Shown here: positions 33,001 to 44,844 of the stretch, piece by piece
Layout: each line of letters starts with the position of its first letter
Position numbering within the stretch: position 1 is the first letter of the stretch
Source: Daphnia pulex
Lineage: Eukaryota; Arthropoda; Branchiopoda; Diplostraca; Daphniidae
DNA: 64,000 nt
Assembly: GCF_021134715.1 (NCBI RefSeq)
Contig: NC_060023.1
Coordinates: 2,232,001 to 2,296,000, forward strand
Direction: 5' to 3'
Translations under genes and position numbers: made by a program
The notes under the pieces: generated by a model
Database searches by the model: none
The model's input: only the letters and a program-made list of their open reading frames with translations
What the model was told of the DNA's origin: nothing

Positions 33001-34354
33001 ACGAGTGTTAATGTCGCATTTCAACTGTCTTACATGACGTAATAACATAACACACTTTGTTATTCACTAAAAGAAGACTTTGTGGAAAGGGGTGAAAAAA
33101 TGTTGTGTTCATGATATTTTGGTTGCTGCTCAACTGGCAAGGCCACTTCGCCAGTTCATGACTGCTGTTCAGCTAAAGAAGGGAGTTACAGGTGCTGCTA
33201 GAACTGCTGGTGGTACTACAACTGGTACTGGGCCTGCTGCTGGACCTTCTGCTGAACCTTCTGCTATTTCTGAAAGATATAATACGCATCAGGACAAGAT
33301 TATCAGAAAAATCTTGAAATTGATGCCACCTCTTCTAGAAATTTCAATTAATCGAAGGCAATCAACACAAAGAAGAGGAGAAAAAAAAGAAAAACCACTA
33401 GAGATGTCGACCAACAAAAAAAAATATGCTTTTTTCAGTTTCATATTTTCAATCAATGTCGAAATGTTTTCGCTCTAGTTCCCTTCTTTTACTCTAGTTG
33501 TACTCTAATTCCTTTTTTCTTGGAAACCAGTTGAAAATGATAAACTGGGTCCTGAGTTGTTTTACAATTTCCTGCATGCCATGAAATAGAATGAGAGGTA
33601 TTTTTTGTTTCTTTCACAGTTATTTGTTGTGTTTGTCTAAATTTTCTTATTTTCGTTTGCCAGAAATCCTTACTGATATGGGCATTGTAATCGTTTCGGA
33701 TACTCCAAAGAAATACAAGTTGTCGGGGAGTTCGCGAACGCATCCAACACCCGTGCAGGAAAAGGACGTAGCGACACCCAACCTACTGCAAGATCCAATC
33801 GTCAATGCCTACAGGCCAGGCGACATTATTTTGATTGCGATGAGCCAACCAACAAATTTATGGTCTTTCGTACATGAGGCAGATGGAAGAATCAATTCTT
33901 AATCTAATAGGTGAAAACACCATTATTGAAGATCTAGGGACACTTAAGGCAAGCAGCTCCTTTAATGAAGAGTGGTATGAATATGAGAAGGGAGGATTGT
34001 AAACTGGAAATAGAGCTAGGGAGGCTGTTATACCTTCAACAGTTGTTAAAGAAAATAGCAAGAGCCATCTGTAAAATGTTTCCATACGAGACAAAGAGAG
34101 GAATACTCCATGAAGGTGCGACAGTAAGCTTTGAGTGTGTTGGGTACCTATCTTAGAAATTTTATTTTGTCAAAATCATCATGGTTAAAGCAAAAGCCGT
34201 ATTCGAGCGAGCTGTGCTGACTGGCGTTGTTTTAGGGTTCTTGAGTTCTTTTGTCCAAAAATAAGTTCATTTATATCGAATGGAGAAAGTGAAATGGTTG
34301 GACAAGATAGTTTCACCAGAGTCATGAACCAGAGAGATGTCAGATGTCTTACTC
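33001..34354 (+). other. Unassigned frames
   Basis: The frame 33080-33478 contains a Gly/Ala/Thr-rich run (GAARTAGGTTTGTGPAAGPS) and a basic tail. A second, starting near 33657 after AG (EILTDMGIVIVSDTPKKYKL ... RPGDIILIAMSQP), goes out of frame after 33890 and continues in another as EESILNLIGENTIIEDLG. The second recalls a Tudor-like strand pattern only weakly. No product can be named. Confidence 0.25.
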
Positions 34355-34610
34355 CTGTGTAAAGTCCAGCAGTCGACGTTTCCCCCTCCCCTTCCATTCG
34401 TTTGTAGTTCTCCTTTCGGTGAGCTCCTGTAACTTTGCTTTGCATGGATAGTGTATACGTTTCCCATTGAATAGCTCCACCCCTTACGTCAGAACCATAC
34501 CGCCAGGCAAAGCAAGATTTTATGAGTTTGAGAATAGAGGCAGAACAGGATTATTTCTGCTACGAAGGGGAAACCGAGACTGCTGGACTTAACAAACGAG
34601 TCAGATTTTG
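34355..34610. repeat. Foldback element related to 17442-17610
   Basis: The left end carries TAAAGTCCAGCAGTCGACG followed by TTTCCCCC. The right end carries GGGGAAACCGAGACTGCTGG then ACTTAACA, its near reverse complement. Inside are CTCCTTTCGGTGAGCTCC and CAAAGCAAG/CTTTGCTTTG pairs. The same CTCCTTTCGGCGAGCTCC and GACTGCTGGACTTAA words mark 17442-17610. Confidence 0.5.
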
Positions 34611-35550
34611 ATTTGGGGCTGAATAAATTCTAGCAAAAGTGAGTTTCATTGAACGAGTACATCGGTTTCATCCATCGAAAACGTTTTAACTTTTCTTGCT
34701 ATAGTCAAATGATTATTATTATATAATTTTGCACATTTCGTCTGCATCAGCAGTAGAGAAAAATTTAATTTGTTTTTGGTATACAAATATTGCAAAATCG
34801 TTCAACAGTTTTATAATATAAAAAATCAAATAACATTTACCATTGTAATTGAAATTTGTTATATAATTTTTAAATTCTGTTACCAAATTTGACGTTTTAC
34901 AGGATATTGATTGTATATTGGAAGTCAGTAATGTTACTGTATCCAAAGTTGGATGAATCACACTGATTGTTTGTTGTACATTATCAGCAATTTGTGTGTG
35001 CTCACGCTCATTTAATCTTTTTTATGGAAAAATGATGCCCTTGTAGCTGGCAAGTCCATTTTCTCTAGATCCAAATAAAGACATAACAACTTGAACATGT
35101 GTTTTCAATGTTGGCATATCCCTGAAATGATGATTAATATTTTTTATACAAAAGTAAAAATAATACAACGCAACAATTATGTTTATAATAAATCGTATTA
35201 ATGCATACTCATGATGAGCAGTGAAAATCCCCTTTAGTTCAACGAAAATTATATAACTGTTTGTAGTACTTTTTTTGTTAAATTAAAAATGAAATTAATA
35301 ATTTGCGTTGTTTGTTGTTTGTTATGTTTTTGTAACATTATCTCCTATTTATAAAAAAATTAGCTTTTAACAAGATATGTTACACTTAATTAAAAAAAAT
35401 ACATGCCATATACTTTGAGATTCACATAGTTTTTTTTCTAGGGAGTGCGATTTTCCCAAATGTTCTGTTAGAAACAAAAATAATTTTTGTTTCTCAATTT
35501 TATCAAGCGATGGTTTCATTTTAAAATCGAAGTATAAAACAAACAAACTA
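34611..35550. other. AT-rich intergenic stretch
   Basis: Only AT-rich sequence with homopolymers and unsupported short frames was seen. Confidence 0.4.
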
Positions 35551-35872
35551 TGTGGATGGTAATGCCCGCCCTTTCAGAGATGGCCACCACCACCGTCTAC
35601 GTCACAGCCATGACGTCGACACCAGTGGCATACGTCACACCCATGACGTCACGCCGACTAAGCACGCTGACCCAGACACCGGTCCAGCTCAACCAACTCA
35701 CCGGTCCAGCTCAATCGACATGACGATCAAGCGGGATCACACAATCCCGCCAATTAACCCTCCTATATAAGTTGTATCTTAAATGTGTTTTCTCTCTCTT
35801 CTTGTACTCCACTCCTGTTGACTAGAAGTCAATACATTCAGTCTACTGCTCCAAACCCGTCTTGTCAAATCA
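35551..35872 (+). mobile_element. LTR-like block with TG...CA ends and its own promoter
   Basis: The block begins TGTGGATGG and ends TCAAATCA. It is GC-rich against an AT-rich background, contains a CRE-like cluster, a duplicated CACCGGTCCAGCTCAA (35677 and 35699) and a TATA box, followed by a TC-rich leader. A BEL/Pao integrase fragment lies just beyond it, on the opposite strand, so the two need not belong to one element. No clear target duplication was found. Confidence 0.45.
35598..35770 (+). promoter_or_regulatory. CRE-like sites upstream of a TATA box
   Basis: Four CRE/ATF-type sites lie within 54 bp: TACGTCAC at 35598 and 35631, TGACGTCG at 35611, and a full palindromic TGACGTCA at 35644. 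TATATAA follows at 35764, and an initiator-like TTCAGTCT lies at about 35838. Binding of CREB/ATF-family factors is inferred from the motif only. Confidence 0.5.
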
Positions 35873-35916
35873 CGGTAAGCGGTGCCTTACATAAACATCC
35901 TATATGTATAATAGCA

Positions 35917-36212
35917 CTATTGTTTAGTGACTTCCAGGCTTTCGAGGAGCTTCTTGAAGCTACGAGTGGCGAACTCAAATGTTGTTTGTATAGCGTTGTC
36001 TGATAATATAATTTTTGGCATGCAGTGATGGGGGATTAAGTTCCTGAAAGCCAATATAAAACAACTGTGAGTTCTTCTACTATAACTCAAGATAGATAGC
36101 ACGAGACGTGATGCATGTGGAAAGGTAAATATAATCCTTCGAATCCCATTTGCCAGGTAGAGTGCGGACAAGAAACGGGCCGGCAAAGTCAATGCCAGCT
36201 GGGAAATTAAGC
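35917..36212 (-). mobile_element. BEL/Pao integrase core fragment
   Basis: Minus-strand reading starts AGIDFAGPFLVRTLPGKWDS, the first catalytic-Asp motif of BEL/Pao integrase. After a frameshift it continues with FILAFRNLIPHHCMPKIILS, DNA (second Asp) and FATRSFKKLLESLEV. Extra bases break the frame in the middle. It is a short dead fragment, separate from the one at 32 kb. Confidence 0.7.
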
Positions 36213-38058
36213 TAAAACTTTACAGTCAGTAAAAACGTTCTGAATAAAACGTTCATCGACGAATTAATTTATGAACAAAATAGATTCCAAAATTTTATTA
36301 AATTCCTATGCGGTTTTGGACTTCTCGAACAAGAAATTTTCTAGAACAACAAGGATGTCTTCTAATAGAGAAGAATCAATGTTATAGCGATAAGGAGACG
36401 AAAACATCTTTAGTCCAGGAAAGGACCTCTCAACGCTGACTTGTGTTACAGGGAGCGGTCACTAATTTTGCGAGTAAATAAATCTCAGGCATTTCCATTT
36501 TCATTTTCTCCCACCATTCAAATTGTTTTCCATTCTTCTGAAGTAATGGAATGGAATGAAAAGATTCAATAAATTGAGTGCTGTGGTTTCTTGAAGAAAA
36601 TCCTGGTGTTCAATTAGAACGAAGACTTTTTTTTAAATATGCGGTCTAGATAATCTTCCATATTTTCAATTGGAAGAACAGGAACCGCTACTTAGTCACA
36701 TTCTGGGTGTCTATTTTCGGCTATTGACATAATTTGAAACCATACTGACTTTAAATGAGCTTTGGACCAATTTTTATCTTCACCAGAAAGCATTATTTGA
36801 AATAAAGGATCAAGATGAATAGGGGAGCAAAATAAATCAATCTGCTTTCAAAGAGGTTGGCGATTATTCAACGTTTTTCGAAATCGTGCGCAAATCTATT
36901 TTTGACTTTTTCAACTTGAATTTTGCAAAGAAGCCAATGCTTTAAAAATCCCCCTCCTCTTTATTCCTATTTAACTAGATGTGTTACTGAAGTGTATTTT
37001 TTGTTTTCATCTTCGCCAATGTTGCAACTAGATGTTATGGCGTTTGGTAAGAAAAGAGCAATTCCTTTTCCAGCAATTTAAGCAAAAAATCGTAATTGAA
37101 TGTTGAACCCAATATGATCGAATATTTCCCAAAACAAAAAAAAATACATGGAAATTGCAAACAGTAGCAGTTATATTTGGTTTAAATTACTACCTTCTTT
37201 TATCGTCCACCAATTCTCTTAGGTAAAGGAATATGTCTCTTGTAACAAGAAATCCCCTATAATATCTTTTAATTAATCAGACAAACATAACTTGATTCAA
37301 AGTCAGACTAATCATTTTAATCAGGCTACGAATAGGGCCAAAAAAAGAAAAAAAAGAAGAATTCCTTTTTGCTATGATCTTCGACAAATTTGGCTACAGC
37401 TACACCAGTACACCAGTATATTGCTTTGTTCTTTGATTTTATATACTTTTCCAAACATTTTGTTCCTTTTTTTATTTAGAAATGAATTTGCAATGAATAG
37501 CAGGCTATATGGGAGCTGCGGTAAAAAAACACTTTAAGACGTAGAAAAAGAGTAATGAACGACACCAACTTGTATATTTTCAATATTTCCAAGGGTCGAC
37601 CGTATAGCTGGTCTGGAATACCACCAACTCGAAAATCATCAAATCCACAAGTAGTCTATAATGCCTCTCCCGCCTCGACCACGGTCCACTACCGACCAAT
37701 GTGAAACCAATGCCGAAACTATGCCGAAACTTCAGTTTCAGCATTTTGTAAAGATTGTAATTTTTGTTTTCAGAAAACTTTAAGGCATAAGTTTAGGCTC
37801 TCGGGCGTAAGAAAGGCAGGAGAATGAAGTTATACTAAAATTATGCCATGATCACATTTATTAACCAAACTTATGTGTCCCAAAGTTTAAACAATTTTTT
37901 TCTGTTGTTATTAATGTATATTCAAAAAATTACTTATGGATGAATTAAGACTTTTTTTTATTTTTTATATTTTTAGCAAAATTGAATTTTTGAAAATAAA
38001 CATAACTTATATTTTTTAGAAGTCTGGCAACAAACATCAGAGGTAGTTTCAGTGTCAT
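36213..38058. other. AT-rich intergenic stretch
   Basis: No gene or repeat structure could be supported. The region has many AT-rich homopolymers. Confidence 0.4.
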
Positions 38059-38400
38059 TTGCTCAGTGTGCTCTTTTTGTGTTTACTTGCAATAATGACA
38101 TTGAGTGAAATTTTTTGGAATCTTGGCCATAAAATAACTTGTCATAACGTACGGGGAAGCATTAGAATGGATAATCGTTTATTATTTCCTTCTTTTTTCG
38201 GGACATCCCCGCAAGTGTGTTATATGTGGTCAACTCAACGTCCGCCTAATTCATCACCTAATCATCTCTTATGGGGACTTTTATTGTTAAAAGCAATACA
38301 ACATCGAGAGTGTTAATGCTGTCCTTGTTGGAGCACGCAAAAAGACTTTTCGAAAATGGTCTTTAATTTGTGTTAATTTATGTTAAATTTTGGTACATAA
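38059..38400 (+). pseudogene. Relic of a Harbinger/HARBI1-like nuclease gene
   Basis: The frame contains LLFPSFFGTSPQVCYMWSTQ and PNHLLWGLLLLK, then, after a frame change, NIESVNAVLVGARKKTFRKW. FGTSP, an HLLWALxFLKxY-like motif and KTFRKW resemble the N-terminal part of DDE_Tnp_4/HARBI1-like proteins that I associate with crustacean genomes. The catalytic DDE part is not found. Possible further scraps extend to about 38660. Confidence 0.4.
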
Positions 38401-40346
38401 TCTTAAATTAGGTTATTTTTTTTTCCAAAAATCGTTGGCAGATGGACTGTGGAGGCTACATATCCAGAACATTCTGCTCTTTCGGAGAATCTTTTTAACA
38501 AAGCGTTTACATGTATTCGCGTTATAAATCACATTTGTTGTTGTTTCTGCTCTTGTATAAAAACTAACTAGGCGAGATTTTAGCGACGATGAAAAAGATT
38601 ATCAACAATGGCCATTCCGTGCAAATCCAATAAGTTGGCGGTGCGCGGAAAATTCTGATGAGGTTTAAATGTACCATATATAGAAAAGAAAAAAAAAAAA
38701 TTGCCGAGTAAAAAAATAAACTTGAACGGTAATTGCTATTTTAAAATTGCGTGGTTTTATTATATCGTACTACGCCGGAACGATAGGTGTGATAGCCTGA
38801 TAGGCGCTTCCCACCCGAAATAAAAAGAGTCAAATAAGGTATTAATAAAATAAAATAATCAAAAGGCCAAAATAAAGTCTGTTGAAGCTAATTGCTGCAA
38901 TAATAGCGAACAAGAAGAAGTCACACAAAAGCAGACCCACGTGCCAATAATGAAAACTGCTGCGATAACTTATTAACTCCAGCATAGACCCCATTCAGAA
39001 CATATTTATCAATTCTTCACTAAAATCGTATGAGGTCAATCAATTTAAATCAATTTATATGTTTGATAACTAAAGCTAACCAATTATTGAAAACTTTAAA
39101 ATTAAAATTCGTCCGAGAAATGCTGTTGAATTGCCTATTGTAGAAGAGATATAGCCAATACAGTTATGTTGCTATGTATGAGCTCACAACTAAAAATTAC
39201 GAGTTCTTTCATCTTGTTCAATGACGTCTTCGTCGACGGTTCCCAGCCGTTCTTTTGCCATTTAAAACTTCTATACGGCAGCTTTTTGAATATATGGCAG
39301 TAAGTTTCTTTCTTCCAGCGATAAACGAAAGCGGTTGGCCCAATTTCCTTAAGAATGGTGTCGTTTGTCAACTCTTGGCTGGTCTAGTCGGCACGACGCC
39401 AAATTATGCCTAAATTAAAAGAAAAAAAACGATAAAAGAAGGTAGAAACACTAAGGAATGTCTTTAAAAGTTTACCCATAATAAAGGGGGGAATAGTTTT
39501 CATATCAGTAAAAAACGTGTTTTACTTAAGTTGCCTTACAGGAAACGTAGATCATTCTGAGCTCTTTGGACATCAGACCCTTGAGCACTTCAGAAAATGG
39601 CCTTTAAGTTTTTGTTGTTACCAACCAGGGTCAGAGCGTTTCTTATTTGAGTGTTTAGGGTAGCATCATTCTTCCTTTGCCCTTCAAGCTTCTGGAAAAA
39701 CTGTTGTCTTGTCACGGGCAACTCAACAGCAACGTACGTCAGTTGGGTATGACGGTCCATTGATTGGGGTAGGCAAGTTGTTAGTGATTTTAATTCTCAT
39801 CTCCATGAACAATTCTCTCAGCTGCTGCATTCCAACTTTTAGCTCAAAAAGAATTTTCGCCCCGTTAACCTTTACTTACATTGATTTTTCTGATTGTTGG
39901 ATTGCCAAAACCAAAAACAGTAAACAAAAAAAAACCATACATTAGTTTCCACTCAGGTATAGCAATAAATACATTGTCGTTACCCAATATGTCCACATCT
40001 GTTATAGGAAAACCTACCGTATAACGTCACCATTATACACCACAACTGTTCTCTCCAGCTTGGGCTTTAGTTGCTGTTTAATCTTCTCTTGTCTCTCCAA
40101 CTTTGGCGTCAACACACCCTCTTCTTCCGCTTGAGTAGCTGTTTCATGTGTAGGCCTATTGATGTCATTTAAGCCCTTTCTTCTGCCTCGTGTTCTGACG
40201 TTGATTCTTCAGAGTTATTGTCATGTAAAGCTTCAGCACTCTTTTAGCAGAAACTGGGTGGAATTTAAAAGGATCTGTCACTCCCTTCTTCTTCTGCCTT
40301 ATCAGACTCTGGCTTCCCTGTTGAGAACCACACATAAAAAGTTATA
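38401..40346. other. Unassigned stretch
   Basis: Short frames at 39135-39371 (minus) and 39709-39945 (plus) are unrecognised. No repeat or RNA gene was seen. Confidence 0.3.
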
Positions 40347-40672
40347 AGGAGGCGTTCATAAATTATGTAACGCAATAGGGGGGAGGGAGTGGGGGGGGGA
40401 CGAATTAATTGTTTCAGATTGTGACAAGGAGGGTGGTGCTACAAGACTTTGTCACGTAATAGAGGCAAAATTTCAACGTCTTGTCGTTAAACACAGAAAT
40501 TTGGTTTTAAAAGCTGTTTTTTTATTAATATTTTGTCATTTTAATTTTTTTAAAAGACTCTGTTACCTAGTTATCTAGAAGTGGGGGTCAAATTTTTGTA
40601 ACAATTTGTTACAATTGGGGGGAGGGGGTAAAAAACGTGAAAATCGCGTTTCAAAATTTATGAACGCCACCT
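40347..40672. mobile_element. Miniature inverted-repeat element, 326 bp, TA/TATA target
   Basis: The left end reads AGGAGGCGTTCATAAATTAT then GTAACGC. The right end is its complement, GCGTTTCAAAATTTATGAAC then GCCACCT, giving arms of about 30 bp with a few mismatches. TATA flanks both ends, so the target is TA or TATA. The inside has G-rich tracts (about 40378-40398 and 40617-40628) and no coding capacity. A Tc1/mariner-like origin is likely but not proven. Confidence 0.7.
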
Positions 40673-40759
40673 TATAGGGATAAGGAACTTGTTGGCTTGG
40701 ACTACAGTTTTGCTTGATGTTGTCGATGATTCGTTGTTAGGGAATTACAATTTTTTCAA

Positions 40760-41020
40760 GACTTGTTAAAATTCTTTTGATGTAAACCTCTAGAAACTCT
40801 GAAATGGTCAATTCCATTCGATTTTATTTTGCCATAGCCTAGAATATACGTGCTTGTCAGTGCCTGCCACTCATTCTTCACGGACATGAATAGTAAAGTT
40901 AAACATCACAGATTCAGCTGCCTCCATTATTGAGAGATTTAAAATGTCAATAAAGAAAAAAAAGAAATTTTGAATTTGTTTATTAATTTATATCAATGAA
41001 GCTTTAAATTTACTTACTAC
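40760..41020 (-). repeat. Diverged relic related to 26650-26905
   Basis: It shares ordered words with 26650-26905 (see that entry). On the minus strand a frame begins MEAAESVMFNFTIHVRE and then meets a stop. It is an old unclassified repeat or gene relic. Confidence 0.4.
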
Positions 41021-41159
41021 TTAATTAGTAATAAATGAATTTTTACCAAAAATTGTCGCCCCAGAAGAAAAGTCTTGAAAATGACGATAATTAGGAAGCA
41101 TTAACATGCCGAAGATGGTTTTCTCACTTCTAAATTAATTGAGTGTTCTCATTTTTTTC

Positions 41160-41900
41160 AGTCGTCAAAGGTATGATTAATATTTAATTTGATTTGTTCA
41201 CAAAATTTCACTTGTCTTTTATACAGGAGTGATCAAGACAAATTATCCTTCTGTTTGACAGAGAGAAAGATGTTAATAAATTTCTTGTGAATTGTATTAA
41301 GAAATAAGTAAACAATAAATTATCACTGGACTTTATATTGAATCTTGAATCCAGGGTTTCTACTATTTGTTCTAATTGGTGAATTTCAGAGAGTTTGCAT
41401 GGACTCTACTATCATCTTTAGAATTTCAGTTTCGAGTCTAATTGGACTTATGGATGCTGAAGCGCAGAGGATCTGGATGTAGCTTGATTAGTTTTGAGGC
41501 TTTGGCCTATCTTGCTCTGTCGTTGAAGTCATCAGTTTCAAATTAATGGGCACGCTGACGAACTTTCCAATGCTTTCCACCACAATTGATACAGTGAGGA
41601 GGGGGGTGCAGTTTGACTGGTCATCGTTTTTTTCATAAACTATTACATCGCACTTTGCCCCTATACATACAGATGCTGTATTGCTGGTGTGGCCCAGTTG
41701 TTTTCATTTTTTCAAGAAACCTACAGTTAGGATTGCATGTACGGTCTCGCTGTGAAGACTTTTTTGTTTATGAACATTTTGTTTTGAGACTTTCTGTCGA
41801 ATTCAAGTGCTACGGTGGGATTTGCTACCTTTCTGCGCCTCTGTCAGCTTTAAAGTGGTACACGACGAGGATTTCGTAGCCTTTAATTTTAAGGGCATTA
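41160..41900 (-). mobile_element. BEL/Pao-like gag relic with zinc-knuckle remnant
   Basis: On the minus strand, about 41625-41545 reads HPPPHCINCGGKHWKVRQRA, which resembles a gag zinc knuckle with its last Cys lost. Further upstream on that strand (41880-41830) is EILVVYHFKAD. Words around 41170-41260 and 41750-41830 recur at 31690-31940 near the BEL integrase piece. The frame is broken throughout. Confidence 0.45.
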
Positions 41901-42584
41901 TAGATATCTATTTCGTTGTTTCCGGTAGGGAGAATTAGTAGATGGTAAATGTGAAGCCAATTGACATAGACTGGGGAACGGTAACTATTATTGTGCAGTG
42001 TAAATTTGAATTGTATCAGTGGTTCGTGTTGCACAATGGCATTGTCTATCAGTGTTTCTTGTTGCACAATGGCATTGTCTAAGAGATCTCCTCCTGTAAT
42101 TTTTTTTAAAGGGCAAAAATCCTCTCGTTGTCATAGAGGTATACCTTCTAAATTCGGCACGTGCACTAGTTATCTGCGCGTTCCATTTCGTCGACATGGA
42201 TGATCTCGTCTTCGGTCGTCGGGTGTTTGGGCTCTCTTGCCAGTCCGGTCGAAAGGCATCAAATTTTTCGTCCATTCATTAAATTCTTTGTAGTTGCGAT
42301 CAAACATATATAATTTCCCATGACAAACTCCATAAAAAACAGCTTGAAAGTTGAAACAAGCAAAAAAGCCTTAAATTCGTAAAGTAGATTCCTTTAACAT
42401 GTGGATAGCTATTTTCCCTCCCAGCATATGAACTAAATTGATACTTTCAGCGTTGTTCCAGTCCCTTTTTTTTGCGGACGGTTGAATGAGGATGGAAACC
42501 CGTTTTGGGTGGGGTATCCTCAACTGCTGTGCCCCGTCTGGCCGGCCAGGGCTCCCATCCCTTCGTCTTTCTTCATTTTTCCCA

Positions 42585-42815
42585 TCAGCTTTTCAAATGA
42601 AAACTAGTCTGTTGTCGTTGGCCACCATTAAAAATTGCGTCAAACATTGTTGACGGTTTAATGAGAACAGAACCGCGTTTTGGGTGGGGTATGTCACCAG
42701 CGCTACCCTGGTCGGCTAGCCACTCCTCCCATCGCCTAGTCTCGCTTACTTGTCCTTCCAACTGTTCAAACGTAAACTTGACATTCCTCGTTTTGTCACT
42801 AGTCTCGTCAGCCAA
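42585..42815 (-). pseudogene. Unrecognised minus-strand coding segment, copy 1
   Basis: After an AATAG acceptor-like site the minus strand stays open for about 75 codons (ADETSDKTRNVKFTFEQLEG ... RWEEWLADQGSAGDIPHP). A diverged tandem repeat of the same segment lies at 42480-42600. Copy 2 (about 56935-57190) keeps similar sequence with changes. No ATG lies at the start, so this is an exon or relic. No family is recognised. Confidence 0.3.
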
Positions 42816-43297
42816 TTGCTATTGCTTTTCATGCCAGCATCACTAAGGTAAGTGGCACGTGCTGGCAGTAATGCACAAAGAGTTATGTGTGTGTCTGTGT
42901 GTGTGATTCTGCACATGTCGATATGTGTGTGTGTGTTTTCGCGGGTGAGTTTGGGTGACTGGGACACGTGCTAAGTGTTAACGACTGAAAGTTATGTTCG
43001 GGCAATTAAACTTGGGTTTTTTCTAACGTATTCTCGCACCTCACACCATTGCTTGTTGTTGGCCAATCTTTGGATTGCTTTTTCTGCCAGTGGCAGGTGG
43101 TGGAATGTAGATCTTCTCGGAAATCGTTGGTGATTGCCCAGCTGCAATTTTCCGTTTGTAACCGTAATATTTAGCATTTGTAGATTTAAAAAAGAATACC
43201 AAGTTAAAGTGTCAGTCAAAGATCATTATGTGTATAACTTTCGGAAAACATATTTTACCACTTCCATTTTCAAATCCAATTTTAACTCATATTGCAG

Positions 43298-43850
43298 GAA
43301 TTGTGGCACAAAAAGAGTGAAACGAAGTTTGCCTGCTATAGCAAGACATATAGCAAAGTTTACCGACTGCGGAATCATCTTGGCGAAGTTTAACAAACTT
43401 CCGGCATTCAGAAAAAGAACCAAAGAACTGGAGTTGTCGGCCGAAAAACTGTGGTGGCCGAAGAGTTCGAAGATAATGAAGAACCGTTGCCGTCTCCCGA
43501 CCCAGCTCCCATCCCATACGAGTGCAGTTGGGGCTCGATTGTGAGGAAGTACAACGGGCAGACTACCAATCCCTACTTGAACTGGCCGTTTCCAAAAAAT
43601 GTGGAGGATGCGCCGGGAAGCGCGGGTCAGGTAAAATAATGTTTTTTACAGTTATGGAGATCGACTGGTAGATATATGTTCAACTTTTTTTTGCTTTTTT
43701 TTATTCCTGGTGTTGCTGTTAGTCAAGTGCGACACATGCGACGGCTGCGTTCCAGACAGTCTTGGCCAATAAAAGAAAATTCGACGAATGGGTTTATTCG
43801 CAAGACTCCTCCTCGCCGGCTCTGGAAAATAGGTTGACAAGTTATAGGGA
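43298..43850 (+). pseudogene. Unrecognised plus-strand spliced gene, copy 1 (3' part lost)
   Basis: Exon 43298-43630 starts after ATTGCAG and carries NCGTKRVKRSLPAIARHIAK, then, in another frame, VVAEEFEDNEEPLPSPDPAP and NPYLNWPFPKNVEDAPGSAG, ending at a GTAAAAT donor. The next exon begins at 43723 (SSATHATAAFQTVLANKRKF). The change of frame inside the first exon means it is either two exons or a damaged one. Copy 2 has the equivalent exons and an intact 3' end, which is deleted here. Confidence 0.4.
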
Positions 43851-44535
43851 ACTTTTTTTTGTTGTTTTAATGCAAGAGATGAGGGCGGAAGTCACGACGA
43901 AGCTGGCTGTAGCCGGAACGCGTGACAACCCCCCCCCCCCCCTAAATATGGAATTTCTCTCTTTAACACGAATCTTTAACACGAATAATTCAAATGCTGG
44001 CATAAACTTTCTATAATAAAAAACATTGAATTACCTGATTTTCAGCAACTGCTTTTTTGTTTTGTTTATTGTGTAAGCTACTCAACTGGTGTGTAATTTT
44101 AGTATTATTTTTAAAAATGAGTAAGTTTAAGTTGAACGCCAAGGATGCTCGGATCAAAAATGGCTGAGAGGAAGGAAACTGGAAGGTTCAGCATCCCTTA
44201 TATGCTGTTTCTTTTCCTGGAACCAGTTCTAAAGTTCGTCAAGATCGACCACCATTTCCGCCCCAAAAAAAAGTATTGATACAATGTGAGTCGGTGTGAG
44301 TAAGGTGTATTTAAAAGATCCATTTTGTTGTATCTTATTGACGTCGAAAGTTGGGTTAATTTTGAAAGAAAATGAACAGAAAAAGCTATATTGCACTATG
44401 ATTTATCAAAAGATTCTATATCCACGATTGGGAGAGCTTGCTTCTCCCAATCGTGGATATTTTCCTCCGACACTCTCCAACATCCACTTAACTCAATTTC
44501 TATGAGTGCTGTGTTGGCTTCCCTATCCCGTTTTA

Positions 44536-44676
44536 GGGTAAAAGTAGTCCGATTTGGAAACTTTAAAAAGCGCCTCTAGTGAGTGTGTCAGCTTCTACGT
44601 GCAGCTACTTCGTACAGCCTAAATGGCTCTTTTTGACGTTTTCACTTCATCTCTGAAAATCGGACTACTTTTACCC
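44536..44676. mobile_element. 141-bp miniature element with perfect inverted ends
   Basis: The ends GGGTAAAAGTAGTCCGATTT and its exact complement are flanked by TA on both sides (44534-44535 and 44677-44678). TA flanks point to Tc1/mariner. In the other duplication copy (from 59132) the right end is deleted, so the element was present before the duplication. Confidence 0.8.
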
Positions 44677-44844
44677 TAAAGCCGTGATAGGAAAGCCAAG
44701 ACAGCCGAGAAGAGACCAGGAGTCTATAGATGCTATTCCAACCAAGAAGTAATAGTCGAGTAAAAAGTCGTGCGCAGTTTACGCCGATGCGCACCACTGC
44801 GGCCGATAGATGAACGAAAATTTTTATTACGCTTGATACTTAAC

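Noticed and set aside
33657..33902. Possible Tudor-like domain (RPGDIILIAMSQP)
   Set aside because: The pattern is too short and the frame breaks soon after; kept only as an unassigned frame.
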